Assembly: GCF_030689645.1 (NCBI RefSeq)
Contig: NZ_JAUYFU010000086.1
Location: forward strand, 1 to 64,000
Direction of reading: 5' to 3'
DNA from: Humidesulfovibrio sp.
GTDB taxonomy: Bacteria > Desulfobacterota > Desulfovibrionia > Desulfovibrionales > Desulfovibrionaceae
DNA length: 64,000 nucleotides
Below, piece by piece: positions 1 to 9,428 of the stretch; the stretch's first letter is position 1; every line of letters starts with the position of its first letter. The notes under the pieces are model-generated. The model searched no databases. It had not been told where the DNA came from and saw only the letters and a program-made list of their open reading frames with translations. Made by a program: the position numbers and the translations under genes.

Positions 1-277
1 GGCGTTCCTGCACAATGGTGATGCCCATGACCACGAAGACGAAGCCTAGGAGCATGAGCGCGTCAGATAGCTCTCCCTTGAGCAGGTAGAGGCTGCCACA
101 GGCCACCAGCAACAGGAACATGGGCTCGCGCATGACCTCAAAAGCGATGGTGAGCACCCCGCGCTTGGAGCCTTGGGGGATCTCGTTGAAGCCCTCGGCC
201 TGCTGGCGTTGGATGGCTTCGGCCTCGCTGAGGCCCGAGGTTTGCGTGGGATGGTATGGCTGCGGCATCATGGACAT
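1..277 (-). CDS. cation-transporting P-type ATPase, N-terminal part (truncated by window edge)
   Basis: Reverse-strand translation MSMMPQPYHPTQTSGLSEAEAIQRQQAEGFNEIPQGSKRG... resembles the P-type ATPase N-terminal domain followed by TM segments; open at window start. Confidence 0.75.
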   Translation of the reverse strand, partial: MSMMPQPYHPTQTSGLSEAEAIQRQQAEGFNEIPQGSKRGVLTIAFEVMREPMFLLLVACGSLYLLKGELSDALMLLGFVFVVMGITIVQER

Positions 278-354
278 CCTGTCGCCGGGGGCGTTGTGTT
301 GCTGGTGGGACGAGGGGGGCAGCTCTCACCTGCTCCCCCCTGTTGCTCAAGGAG

Positions 355-657
355 CTAAAAGTCGAACAGCTCGCCGAGGATGGATTTCTTTTTGTGATAA
401 CCGCCGTGGTGGTGCTTGTCGTACCCGCTGTGCTGGTGGTGGACAGGGGGCTGCTGGTACACAGGCTGCTGCGGAGCATAGACCTGCTGAGGGGCAGGCT
501 GCGGAGCGGCTGCGGGGGCCACGGCTGCCGCCTTTTCAATAATTTTGTCGAGTTTTCCACGATCAAGCCAGACGCCGCGGCACTGGGGGCAGTAGTCGAT
601 CTCGACGCCGCTGCGTTCCGTCATCACGAGATTTACGTTGCAATGTGGGCAATTCAT
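355..657 (-). CDS. zinc-finger TFIIB-like domain protein with His-rich C-terminal tail
   Basis: MNCPHCNVNLVMTERSGVEIDYCPQCRGVWLDRGKLDKI is the zf-TFIIB signature (CPxC...CPxCxGxWLDxGEL); tail HHQHSGYDKHHHGGYHKKK. Start taken at the internal ATG, not the longer ORF start. Confidence 0.85.
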   Translation of the reverse strand: MNCPHCNVNLVMTERSGVEIDYCPQCRGVWLDRGKLDKIIEKAAAVAPAAAPQPAPQQVYAPQQPVYQQPPVHHQHSGYDKHHHGGYHKKKSILGELFDF

Positions 658-694
658 AAGAAGCCTCCTGGGGGTAATTAAGTTAAGGTTAAGC

Positions 695-1273
695 CTATTG
701 GGCCGGAATTCTGACTCTGTCGTCTTCAAAATCAAGGCTTCCCGCTCCGGGGTGGCAGGCGATGCAATTCGCCAATCCGCCCACGCCTTTTCTGGCGAAT
801 ACTTCCGGAGCGAGTTCGTGATGCTTTTTCTGAATGCAGGGAACCTCAACCACTCGGGACGGCGTGGCTCCGCGCAGACTGCGCATCACCTTTCGGCCAA
901 TTTCCGTGGCGGACACGTCCGCCGCATTGCTAAACAGATGGTTCGCCACAGCGCGTTTGTCCTGTTCTGAAAGCGTAACTTCGGCACCGAAGTGGTCGCC
1001 AAGGGATGCCAGCATGTTCTCCCAGGACTTCTTAGGGAGCAGTTGCGGGGCATAGGCCCAGTGGCAACTCCCGCAAAGGCCTTCATACACGCCATTGTTG
1101 GCTGCCAGCTCCCGTGGTGCTGCTTCGTGGCCCTCTTTGTTGTCGTGTCCATTTTGCTTTGCGTGATGCCGTTTTTCGCGGTGGTCAACGGCTTCATCCG
1201 CGATGCTGTGGGCCGCAATGGAGACGGAAGCGGCAACCAGTAACAGGATAAGAACCGCGTATCGTGTTTTCAT
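695..1273 (-). CDS. diheme cytochrome c-like exported protein
   Basis: Signal peptide plus two CxxCH motifs (CGSCH, CIACH). Confidence 0.8.
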   Translation of the reverse strand: MKTRYAVLILLLVAASVSIAAHSIADEAVDHREKRHHAKQNGHDNKEGHEAAPRELAANNGVYEGLCGSCHWAYAPQLLPKKSWENMLASLGDHFGAEVTLSEQDKRAVANHLFSNAADVSATEIGRKVMRSLRGATPSRVVEVPCIQKKHHELAPEVFARKGVGGLANCIACHPGAGSLDFEDDRVRIPAQ

Positions 1274-1388
1274 CTGTTCTCCTTTGATTGCGTCGACCGT
1301 TCATGGCGTTCGTCTCTCTCGGGGTTGGCGTGCAGGAAGCCTGTGCCTGGCCTCGCTGCGGAGCTTTGGCCCCTGTTCGCGAGGATCT

Positions 1389-1832
1389 CTAGCCGACCCA
1401 GTGAAGCGTGAGCCCAGCTACAACGAGATAACGAAACATTTTAGCAAAGGCGACAATTACGATGAATGAGACGAATGGTTCACGAAGAACGCCCGCCACC
1501 ACGGTCAGCGGGTCGCCGATGACCGGAACCCAGCTCATGAGCAACGTCCAGCGCCCATACTTCCGGTACCAGGTTTCGGTCTTCCGCAAGGTTTCAGCCT
1601 TTACAGGGAACCACCGGCGGTCCTGAAAGCGTTGACTATAGCGCCCCAGGAGCCAATTCAAAGCAGCCCCCAGGCTGTTTCCGGCGCAGGCCACGATTAT
1701 CAGGGTCCAGACGGGATGCTTCTCTGCGAACAGGAGCCCCGCAAGGACGAGCTCTGACTGCGCCGGCAATACCGTTGCGGAGATGAAGGCAGAGAAAAAC
1801 AGGCCGAGATAGACAGGCAGCTGCGAGTCCAT
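1389..1832 (-). CDS. YqaA/VTT-type small membrane protein
   Basis: MDSQLPVYLGLFFSAFISATVLPAQSELVLAGLL...GNSLGAALNWLLGRY; typical YqaA/DedA-like motifs. Confidence 0.7.
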   Translation of the reverse strand: MDSQLPVYLGLFFSAFISATVLPAQSELVLAGLLFAEKHPVWTLIIVACAGNSLGAALNWLLGRYSQRFQDRRWFPVKAETLRKTETWYRKYGRWTLLMSWVPVIGDPLTVVAGVLREPFVSFIVIVAFAKMFRYLVVAGLTLHWVG

Positions 1833-2082
1833 TGCTGTTATCCGCCCACGGGCATTGCGCGCAAAGGGCTGCCTGACTGCTTCTGGGTGTGTTCCCGGTC
1901 GCCAGCGGGGGCTCCATGAACGAAGGCGTCGAAACAGCGCGTCAGAAACCAGGGGCTCAGCATGGCTGAACACCGAATGCCCGCAGAGAACGCGCCAGCC
2001 CGGAACCCCCCGCTGAAAGCATGGGGAATGGACATGATAAAGCCTTTGGTTGAGAGAAGTTGCTAAACGCTAAGCGCCTTTG

Positions 2083-2409
2083 TTACGAGAAAGGCGGAGC
2101 GGATTCGGGTGGGCGTTCAAGAGGTAGCCCGTGGCGTGAGCGGATGCCAAAGGCATAACCGTCGGCAAGGGGGCGGGCGGCTTCTTGCCTGTTGGTGACG
2201 AAGAGGTTGGTATGCTCGAAGGTGCCGTCCTGATGCTCCAGGTGACTATGCGCAACGCTGCTGGTGTGGGTGTGCTCCGAGAAGAGGGGGGCGTAAACCT
2301 CACTCCGATCATGAGAAAAGCTCGCAAAAGACATCATCAGCACCACTGCGACAAGCAGTATGCAAATGACATTGCAGGATGAGTTTTCTCGCTGTGGCAT
2401 GGTGTCCAA
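2083..2409 (-). CDS. hypothetical exported or membrane-anchored His-rich protein
   Basis: Hydrophobic N-terminal segment followed by HTHTSSVAHSHLEHQDGTFEHTN. Confidence 0.5.
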   Translation of the reverse strand: MDTMPQRENSSCNVICILLVAVVLMMSFASFSHDRSEVYAPLFSEHTHTSSVAHSHLEHQDGTFEHTNLFVTNRQEAARPLADGYAFGIRSRHGLPLERPPESAPPFS

Positions 2410-2568
2410 TTACGTTGTTCCCTTGCCCCTGTCAATGAGCCCCCCAGTGGGTGCGCAAGGCGCTTTGCGTCGGCCAGCACCGTTGGTATCCCGATGGTGG
2501 CGAGGGGGGCGCTGGCCAGGCGAACACGTCACCGCCGCTTCCTGCTGGCCGCTGCGGCATCGGCTGGC

Positions 2569-3327
2569 TCAGCCTCGCTTCAAATACGCCAGATACTCCT
2601 GATTGCCCTTGGGGCCGAGGAGATCCGAGGGGACGACGCCCACGAGGCGCAGGCCGAGGCTGTCGCGGCAGAAGTCGAGCACGATGCTGAGCGCCTCCTG
2701 GCGGTCCGCATCATCGCGCACCACGCCCTTGTCAGTGCGTCCGGCAGGCAGCTCGAATTGCGGCTTGACCAGCAGCACCAACTCGCAGGTTGGTTTGAGG
2801 AGCGAAAGGCAGCCTGGCAGTATGGCCGTGAGCGAGATGAAGGACACATCAGCGGTAAGCACGTCAAAGGGCTCGGGAAAGGGGCCGCCGATCGCGACGG
2901 TCGGCGGAGTGCGCAGGTTCATGCGTTCAAGGACGATGACGCGCGGATCGCTCTGGAGCTTCCAGTGCAGCTGGCCGTAGCCGACGTCCGCAGCATACAC
3001 TCGGGCCGCGCCGTGCTGCAGCAGGCAGTCGGTGAAGCCGCCAGTGGAGGCCCCGGCGTCCAGGCAGACTTTGCCCGCGGGGTCGAAGCCGAGCTTTTCG
3101 ATGGCCGTGAGCAGCTTGTACCCGCCCCGGCTGGCGAAGCGGTCTTGGCCGCGCAGAGTGAATTCCGTGTCAATGGGCAGCTGCTGCCCGGGCGTTTCCA
3201 CGGGCAGCTTCGCGCCGTTCTTGAGGAAGTGCGCATCCCCGGCCATGATGAGCCGCATGGCCGCATCCTGGGACTCGGCCAGGCCTTGCTCGAACATGAG
3301 CCTGTCGGCTCTGTCTTTCTTGGCCAC
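2569..3327 (-). CDS. tlyA: TlyA-family rRNA (cytidine-2'-O)-methyltransferase
   Basis: S4-like N-terminus (RADRLMFEQGLAESQDAAMRLIMAGDAH) and VCLDAGASTGGFTDCLLQHGA methyltransferase motif. Confidence 0.9.
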   Translation of the reverse strand: MAKKDRADRLMFEQGLAESQDAAMRLIMAGDAHFLKNGAKLPVETPGQQLPIDTEFTLRGQDRFASRGGYKLLTAIEKLGFDPAGKVCLDAGASTGGFTDCLLQHGAARVYAADVGYGQLHWKLQSDPRVIVLERMNLRTPPTVAIGGPFPEPFDVLTADVSFISLTAILPGCLSLLKPTCELVLLVKPQFELPAGRTDKGVVRDDADRQEALSIVLDFCRDSLGLRLVGVVPSDLLGPKGNQEYLAYLKRG

Positions 3328-3340
3328 CGGAGCCGCCGCG

Positions 3341-4786
3341 CTATTTCTTGGCCAGGCCCAGGCGCGAAACCACGTTCTGCGCGGCCTTGACCACGTAGTC
3401 CTTCTCGGCCAAGGCGGTCTTTTCCGCCTGGGTGATGACGAGCTCCGGGCGGTTGGCCAGCTCCGGCTTCGGCGTCACGCCGAACTCGGCCGGGAAAGTG
3501 TTCTCGAAGTACATTTCCTGGAAGCCGATGAACTTCAGGTGGTGGGCCGTGGCGTCCAGCACCAGGATTTCCTCGGGGGAAACCAGGCCCAGCTCCTTGG
3601 CGCGCTTGGCCCCGGCCAGGCACTCGCCGCCCTGGGTGCAGGCAATGTGGCCGTGGCGGTTGGCTTCGATCATGGAGTCCATGATCTGCTGCTCCGTCAC
3701 CTGGATGACCTGGAAGGAGCCGGCGCCTCCGATGGCCTCGTATTTTTCGGCAAAGTGGCGCACGCGCGGGAAGGAGACCGGGTTGCCGATCATGGCCGCC
3801 TGGGCCACGCTGGGGGTGACGGCCACGGCCTTGAATTCGCGCTTGCCCGCATCGGCGGCGTAGTAGCGGTACACCGGATCCGCGTGGTGCGACTGCACGC
3901 CGAACACGCGCGGCAGGGTGGTGATGATGCCCAGGGCGTGCAGCTTCAAGAATCCGCCCATGATGGCCGTGATGTTGCCCGCGTTGCCGATGGGCACGAA
4001 CACGCTCTTGCCCGCCATGTCCCAGTCGTACCACTGGGCCACCTCGAAGGCGTAGGACTCCTGGCCCAGGATGCGCCAGGCGTTCTTGGAGTTGAGCAGG
4101 GCCACGCGGTAGTTGTCGGCCAGGTGCTCCACAACCTTCATGCAGTCGTCGAACACTCCGGGTACTTCCAGCACCACGGCGCCGCTGCCCAGGGGCTGGG
4201 CCAGCTGCTGGGGGGTCACCTTGCCTGCGGGCAGGATCACGGCGCTTTTCACCGCGCCGCCCACGTAGGAGGCGTACAGCGAGGCCGCAGCGGAAGTGTC
4301 GCCCGTGCTGGCGCAGATGGCCAGGACTTCGGTCCAGCCTTTGGTGCGGATGAGGGACTTCAGGAAGCTGAAGGCGCAGGCCATGCCCCGGTCCTTGAAG
4401 CTGGCGCTGGGGTTCTGCCCGTCGTTCTTGTAGGCGGTCTTGAGGCCCAGGATTTTGCGCAGGGCCGGGGGGGAGTCCACGATGGGCGTATTGCCCTCGC
4501 CCAGGTACAGGATGTCTTCTTCCTCAAGCACCGGGGCCATGAGCTCGTAGAAGCGGAAGACGCCGCGCAGAGCCGGGTTCTTGCTGGCCGCGCGAGCATC
4601 GAATATGGCCCGCCACTGCTCGGCGCTGGTCTTCTTCAGCTCATCGAAGCTGTTGTCGGTCAGGAGGAACACCCCGCCGCAAGACGGGCAGGTGTAGTGC
4701 AATTCCTCGATGTTGAAGCGCGCGCCGCAGCCCAGGCAAACGTACTCCATGTGGCCGCGATAGGAGGGGAAAGTGCTGGTGGACAT
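3341..4786 (-). CDS. thrC: threonine synthase
   Basis: YLGEGNTPIVDSPPALRKILGLKTAYKNDGQNPSASFKDRGMACAFS PLP-site motif; Zn-ribbon-like N-terminus. Confidence 0.93.
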   Translation of the reverse strand: MSTSTFPSYRGHMEYVCLGCGARFNIEELHYTCPSCGGVFLLTDNSFDELKKTSAEQWRAIFDARAASKNPALRGVFRFYELMAPVLEEEDILYLGEGNTPIVDSPPALRKILGLKTAYKNDGQNPSASFKDRGMACAFSFLKSLIRTKGWTEVLAICASTGDTSAAASLYASYVGGAVKSAVILPAGKVTPQQLAQPLGSGAVVLEVPGVFDDCMKVVEHLADNYRVALLNSKNAWRILGQESYAFEVAQWYDWDMAGKSVFVPIGNAGNITAIMGGFLKLHALGIITTLPRVFGVQSHHADPVYRYYAADAGKREFKAVAVTPSVAQAAMIGNPVSFPRVRHFAEKYEAIGGAGSFQVIQVTEQQIMDSMIEANRHGHIACTQGGECLAGAKRAKELGLVSPEEILVLDATAHHLKFIGFQEMYFENTFPAEFGVTPKPELANRPELVITQAEKTALAEKDYVVKAAQNVVSRLGLAKK

Positions 4787-4819
4787 GCGGAAGGCTCCTT
4801 CTGAAGGTCTTGTGGCGCG

Positions 4820-5332
4820 CTAGGCGGCCTGACTGATGACTTTGGTGACGCTCATGACGATGATGACGGCCCCGGTTGCGGCCTTGCCTACGAGGCCAAG
4901 GCTGCGGCCCCAGAAGGCTCCCCAGGCGGCCTCTGCAGCCTTTTGGTGCGATTCCTGGCGGATGCGCTCCACGATGAAGCAGCCGATCCAGGCGCCGAAA
5001 AGCGCCCCGATGATGCTGCCCAGGCCTAGTCCAAAGGGTGCGCCCAGAATGGCCCCGGCGATGGACCCCACAATGCCGCCGAAATTCCCGGACTTGCTGG
5101 CCCCGCCGCGTTTGCCGCCGATGATCTGGGCCATGAACTCGATGACCTCGCCCAAGAGCGCCAAAAGGCCCATGAGGCCCACGAACCCCCAGGTGAGGCC
5201 TCCCGCAGGCCCGAGCCAGACCACAAGGGCCAGGACGCCAAGCATGAGCCAGTTGCCCGGCAGGGAGAGCAGGTTGAGCCAGAGCAGGCAGAACAGGATC
5301 AGGCCGAGGCCGATCCCGAGAACCAGACTCAT
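4820..5332 (-). CDS. DUF456-type membrane protein
   Basis: Repeated Gly-rich TM segments (GGKRGGASKSGNFGGIVGSIAGAILGAPFGLGLGSIIGALFGAWIGCF). Confidence 0.75.
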   Translation of the reverse strand: MSLVLGIGLGLILFCLLWLNLLSLPGNWLMLGVLALVVWLGPAGGLTWGFVGLMGLLALLGEVIEFMAQIIGGKRGGASKSGNFGGIVGSIAGAILGAPFGLGLGSIIGALFGAWIGCFIVERIRQESHQKAAEAAWGAFWGRSLGLVGKAATGAVIIVMSVTKVISQAA

Positions 5333-6624
5333 TTCTTGTCGCGCAGATCAACCACGCGTACGGCCTTGCCTTCGCTCTTGGGTATGGAATCGTGCTGCAC
5401 CAGCTCTACGCGCGGAGTCACCAGGATTTCATCGCGCAGGCGGGCTGCTATCTTCTTCTGCAACGCGGTGAGGACACGCATGTCCTCGACGAAATAGTCG
5501 TCCTTGATCTCGACCTTCACGCGCAGCTGGTCCATTTCGCCCTCCTGGAAGAGCTCGATGAGGTAGTTCTGCGCCACCTCGGGCATGCTCATGAGCGCCT
5601 GCTCCACCTGCATGGGGTAGATGTTGCAGCCCTTGATGATGAGCATGTCGTCCGCGCGGCCGGTGATGCGGTCAAGTCTGCGGTGGGTGCGGCCGCAGGC
5701 GCATTCGCCGGGGATGAAGCGGGTCAGGTCGCGGGTGCGGTAGCGCAGGATCGGCATGCCGTCGCGGCACAGGGTGGTCATGACCAGCTCGCCAACTTCG
5801 CCGTCGGGCACGGGATCGCCTGTCTCGGGATTGATGATCTCGGCGATGTAGGCGTCTTCCCAGAGGTGCATGCCGCACTGCTTTTCGCACTCGAAGGCAA
5901 CGCCGGGACCGTTCATCTCGGAGAGGCCGTAGGAGTTGAAGGCCTTCAGCCCCAAGAGGTCCTGAATGCGCTGGCGGGCTTCCTCGGTGTGGGGTTCCGC
6001 GCCGATGAGCGCGAAGCGCCAGTTGAGACTCTTGGGATCCACTCCCTCCTGTTGCAGGAAGCTGGCGAAATGAAGCGCATAGGAGGGGATGATGTGCACG
6101 CCGTCCACGTGGAAATCTCGCAGAAGCTTGAGCTGACGCTTGGAGTTGCCCGCGCCCGCAGGCACGGTCAAGAGGCCCAGGCGCTCTGCTCCGTAATGGA
6201 TGCCCAGGCCGCCGGTGAACAGGCCGTAGCCGCTCATGTTCTGGAACACGTCGCCCTTGCGCAGGCCGACGGCGTACATGCAGCGCGCCACAAGCCCGGC
6301 CCAGGAGTCGATGTCGTTCTGGGTGTAGAAAATCGCCGTGGGCGTGCCAGTGGTGCCGCTGGACGCGTGCAGGCGCACGTATTGGTCCATGGGCTGGCAG
6401 AGGAGGCCGTAAGGGTAGTTCCCGCGCAGGTCTTCCTTGGTGGTGAAGGGGATCTTGCGGATGTCGTCCGGAGAATTGAAATCGTCCGGGGAAAGGCCAA
6501 GGGCGCCCAGGCGGCCGGAGTAGAACGGGGAGCGCAGGCAGGTGGTGATGGTGCGTTTCAGACGCTCGGTCTGCAAACGTTCCAGGGACTCGCGGGCAAG
6601 GGCCTCTGCGGCTTCGTAGTACAT
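5329..6624 (-). CDS. paaK: phenylacetate-CoA ligase family protein
   Basis: HASSGTTGTPTAIFYTQNDIDSWAGL AMP-binding motif and FNSYGLSEMNGPGVAFEC. Confidence 0.9.
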   Translation of the reverse strand: MYYEAAEALARESLERLQTERLKRTITTCLRSPFYSGRLGALGLSPDDFNSPDDIRKIPFTTKEDLRGNYPYGLLCQPMDQYVRLHASSGTTGTPTAIFYTQNDIDSWAGLVARCMYAVGLRKGDVFQNMSGYGLFTGGLGIHYGAERLGLLTVPAGAGNSKRQLKLLRDFHVDGVHIIPSYALHFASFLQQEGVDPKSLNWRFALIGAEPHTEEARQRIQDLLGLKAFNSYGLSEMNGPGVAFECEKQCGMHLWEDAYIAEIINPETGDPVPDGEVGELVMTTLCRDGMPILRYRTRDLTRFIPGECACGRTHRRLDRITGRADDMLIIKGCNIYPMQVEQALMSMPEVAQNYLIELFQEGEMDQLRVKVEIKDDYFVEDMRVLTALQKKIAARLRDEILVTPRVELVQHDSIPKSEGKAVRVVDLRDKK

Positions 6625-6679
6625 GTCTCCCCCTCGTGAAGCTATTTCATAGGTAAGCTGCGGCCGGTGTCGAGGCTGT

Positions 6680-8137
6680 CTAGCTCGACGTGAAGTACTC
6701 CGAAGGATATGCGATCTGGTTCAGATTTTCAAATCGGCTGTACTGCTTCTTGAAGAAGAGCTCCACCTCGCCAACGGGACCGTTGCGCTGCTTGCCGATG
6801 ATGATCTCGGCCACCCCGGCTTTGGGGTTGCCTTCCTTCTTGTTGTAAACATCGTCGCGGTAGATGAACATGATCACGTCGGCGTCCTGCTCGATGGCGC
6901 CCGATTCGCGCAAGTCGGAGAGCATGGGGCGCTTGTCGCTGCGCTCCTCCACCTTGCGGTTGAGCTGCGAGAGGGCGATGACCGGGATGTTCAGCTCCTT
7001 GGCCAGGGCCTTCAGGTTGCGCGAAATGTCGGAGATTTCCTGCTCGCGGGAGTCGATGTCGCGGCTGGCGCGCATGAGCTGAAGGTAGTCCACCACCACG
7101 AGGCCGAGGTTGTGCTCGCTTTTCAGGCGCCTGCAGCGGGCGCGCAGTTCCATGGTGGAAAGCGCCGCCGTGTCGTCCACGAAAATCGGGGCGGTGGAGA
7201 TGATGTTGGCCGCCTCGTAGAGTTTGGCCCAGTCCTGGTCGTCGATGCTGCCGCGCCTGAGGTTGGTCTGGTCCACCCGGCCCTGGCAGCACAGAAGGCG
7301 CATCATGATTTGATCCATGGACATTTCCAGCGAGAATATGGCCGTGGGCACCTGGGTTTCGCCCTTGGTGGCGGCGTTGAGCGCGAGGTTCAGCGCAAAC
7401 GCGGTTTTGCCCATGCTGGGGCGGGCCGCCACGATGATGAGGTCGGAATTCTGCATGCCCGCCGTCATCTCGTCGAGCTTCTCGTAGCCCGTGGTGATTC
7501 CCGTGACCATGGCCTGACGGCCTACGCGCTTCTCAAGCTCCTTGAACACGCGGTCCACCAGCTCTTTGCCGGTGTGTACCGTGGTCTTGGAGCGCACGTC
7601 GGAAATTTTGAAGATGGATTGCTCGCTCTGGTCGAGCAGCCCCTCAACGTCTTGCGAATCGTAGCAGTTGCCAATGATTTCGCTGGCTGCTTCGATGAGG
7701 CGGCGGGCAACGGCTTTGTCGCGCACGATGCTTGCGTGGTACAGGGCGTTGGCAGCGCTTACCGGCGAGCTGGCGAGTTCGGCCAGGTACACAGGCCCGC
7801 CGATGGAGTCCAGGGTCTGGCCCTGGCTCAGGTATTCGGTAACGGTGATGAGATCGATGGGCGCGTTGCGCGAGTAAAGGTCCTCAAAGGACCGGAAGAT
7901 GAGTCTGTGGGCTGGGGAGTAGAAATCGTCAGAGCGAATCACGTCCACAAGGGAGTGAAACAGCGTATTGCGCAGAAAAACCCCCCCGAGAACCGCCTGT
8001 TCGGCTTCCAGATTCTGGGGGGGTACATTCCGAGAGAGGGCGGCGGAGGCTCGTTCAAGAGCCTCCGCGCCATCGTCTCGAGCATCGCCGGGGCTACGCC
8101 TCGGGCTGCTGTTCGGGTTCTTTTTCCGGCTGGCCAT
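6680..8137 (-). CDS. dnaB: replicative DNA helicase DnaB
   Basis: PPQNLEAEQAVLGG..., Walker A ARPSMGKTAFALN, VVVDYLQLM. Confidence 0.97.
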   Translation of the reverse strand: MASRKKNPNSSPRRSPGDARDDGAEALERASAALSRNVPPQNLEAEQAVLGGVFLRNTLFHSLVDVIRSDDFYSPAHRLIFRSFEDLYSRNAPIDLITVTEYLSQGQTLDSIGGPVYLAELASSPVSAANALYHASIVRDKAVARRLIEAASEIIGNCYDSQDVEGLLDQSEQSIFKISDVRSKTTVHTGKELVDRVFKELEKRVGRQAMVTGITTGYEKLDEMTAGMQNSDLIIVAARPSMGKTAFALNLALNAATKGETQVPTAIFSLEMSMDQIMMRLLCCQGRVDQTNLRRGSIDDQDWAKLYEAANIISTAPIFVDDTAALSTMELRARCRRLKSEHNLGLVVVDYLQLMRASRDIDSREQEISDISRNLKALAKELNIPVIALSQLNRKVEERSDKRPMLSDLRESGAIEQDADVIMFIYRDDVYNKKEGNPKAGVAEIIIGKQRNGPVGEVELFFKKQYSRFENLNQIAYPSEYFTSS

Positions 8138-8582
8138 GCTTGATCACGCGGAGTTTGAGTTCGCCGGTGACATCGGGGTGCAGGTGGACAGCGACCTCGA
8201 ACTCGCCCAGGGCGCGGATGGCCTCAGGCAGCTCGATTTTGCGGCGGTCGACTTCGATCCCCTGCGCGGCCAGAGCGTCGGCAATGTTCTGGGCGGTAAC
8301 GGAGCCGTACATCTTGTCGCCTTCGCCCACGCGCACCGTGATGGCCACGCTGGCGGCGGCGATTTTGGAGGCAAGGTCGGTGGCGGCGGCGCGCAGGCCA
8401 TCGGCCTGGGCGGCCAGCTTTTTGCGCTCCAGCTCAAACTGTTTCAGGTTGGCGTCGGTGGCCTTCATGGCAAGGCCTTGAGGAATCAGGAAGTTACGCC
8501 CGAAGCCGGGCTTAACCGCGACGATGTCCCCGAGGCGGCCCAGGGTGTCAACGTCGGCGCGCAGGATGAGTTTCATGGTCAT
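8094..8582 (-). CDS. rplI: 50S ribosomal protein L9
   Basis: MKLILRADVDTLGRLGDIVAVKPGFGRNFLIPQGLA. Confidence 0.97.
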   Translation of the reverse strand: MTMKLILRADVDTLGRLGDIVAVKPGFGRNFLIPQGLAMKATDANLKQFELERKKLAAQADGLRAAATDLASKIAAASVAITVRVGEGDKMYGSVTAQNIADALAAQGIEVDRRKIELPEAIRALGEFEVAVHLHPDVTGELKLRVIKHGQPEKEPEQQPEA

Positions 8583-8590
8583 GCGCCCTC

Positions 8591-8851
8591 CTAGACCGTC
8601 TTCTTCTTGACGTCCGTGCTATGCACGGTGGTGTAGAACAACAAAGCCATCTGCCTGGCGCGCTTGATCTCAGTGGTCAGGCTGCGCTGATGCTTGGCGC
8701 AGGTGCCAGTGATGCGGCGGGCGATGATCTTGCCGCGCTCGGTGATGTAGTCGCGCAGGACGTCCGGGCGCTTGTAGTCGAGGGGAAGGTTCTTGTCCGC
8801 GCAGAAGCGGCAGAACTTCCTCTTGGGGGTGAATTTCTTGCGGAACGCCAT
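8591..8851 (-). CDS. rpsR: 30S ribosomal protein S18
   Basis: [62 protein letters not shown]. Confidence 0.98.
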   Translation of the reverse strand: MAFRKKFTPKRKFCRFCADKNLPLDYKRPDVLRDYITERGKIIARRITGTCAKHQRSLTTEIKRARQMALLFYTTVHSTDVKKKTV

Positions 8852-8854
8852 GGG

Positions 8855-9178
8855 TTAGGCCTCCTCTGCGCTGGGCGCGGCGGCAGGCGCGTCGTCCAGG
8901 CGGACAGTGACGAACTTGAACAGGCCGTCGGTGATGCGGATGTTGCGCTCAAGCTCGGCCACCAGCGCGCCGGGGGCGACGTAGTCGAGGCGCACGTAGT
9001 GTCCGCGGGTCAGTTTGCGGACCGGGTAGGCCAGGGTGCGGATGCCCCAGTCGTCGACGAGGCCGATGGTGCCCCCGTCGCGCTCGATGATTCCGGTGAG
9101 GTTGGCGAGGATCTCCTTGCGGTTCTCCTCGGCAAGCTCCGGACTCATGAGCACAAGAGTCTCGTAGTGATTCAGCAT
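8855..9178 (-). CDS. rpsF: 30S ribosomal protein S6
   Basis: MLNHYETLVLMSPELAEENRKEILANLTGIIERDGG; start set at internal ATG preceded by AGGAG. Confidence 0.96.
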   Translation of the reverse strand: MLNHYETLVLMSPELAEENRKEILANLTGIIERDGGTIGLVDDWGIRTLAYPVRKLTRGHYVRLDYVAPGALVAELERNIRITDGLFKFVTVRLDDAPAAAPSAEEA

Positions 9179-9203
9179 GTGGTGCTCCTTTTGGTCATTG
9201 GCC

Positions 9204-9223
9204 CTTCCCGCACAGGGGAAGAG
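9204..9223 (-). promoter_or_regulatory. hairpin in rpsF leader, possible S6:S18-type autoregulatory element
   Basis: Leader transcript CTTCCC-CTGTGC-GGGAAG inverted repeat between promoter and rpsF start; covariance model not run. Confidence 0.3.
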
Positions 9224-9238
9224 CAAGGTAGAGGGGTG

Positions 9239-9267
9239 CTCTTACTTGCAAGAGCGCCCTCTGTCAA
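9239..9267 (-). promoter_or_regulatory. sigma-70-like promoter upstream of rpsF-rpsR-rplI
   Basis: Reverse strand TTGACA, 17-nt spacer, TAAGAG. Confidence 0.55.
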
Positions 9268-9428
9268 GCGTCGTCGATTTTCTTGCGCTTCTTGGACGTC
9301 TCGCGGATATCCGTCGGGCTGGGCATTCAGCCTCGCATACCGAATTATGGCAGGATGATCCGCAGATACGTTTAGCCCGCTGCCGGAATGGTGAACAAGA
9401 GTCCGATGTTTTCCCACATGGGACCATC

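Noticed and set aside
3032-4804. 590-aa plus-strand ORF opposite thrC (and similar long ORFs at 7112-8143, 10545-11438, 13624-15246, 15452-17014, 21596-23104, 54522-56252, 56571-58124, 59421-61484, 61366-63894)
   Set aside because: Mirror ORFs created by GC-rich codon bias opposite clearly recognisable genes; no signal peptides, motifs or RBS, and low-complexity His/Ala/Gly/Val composition
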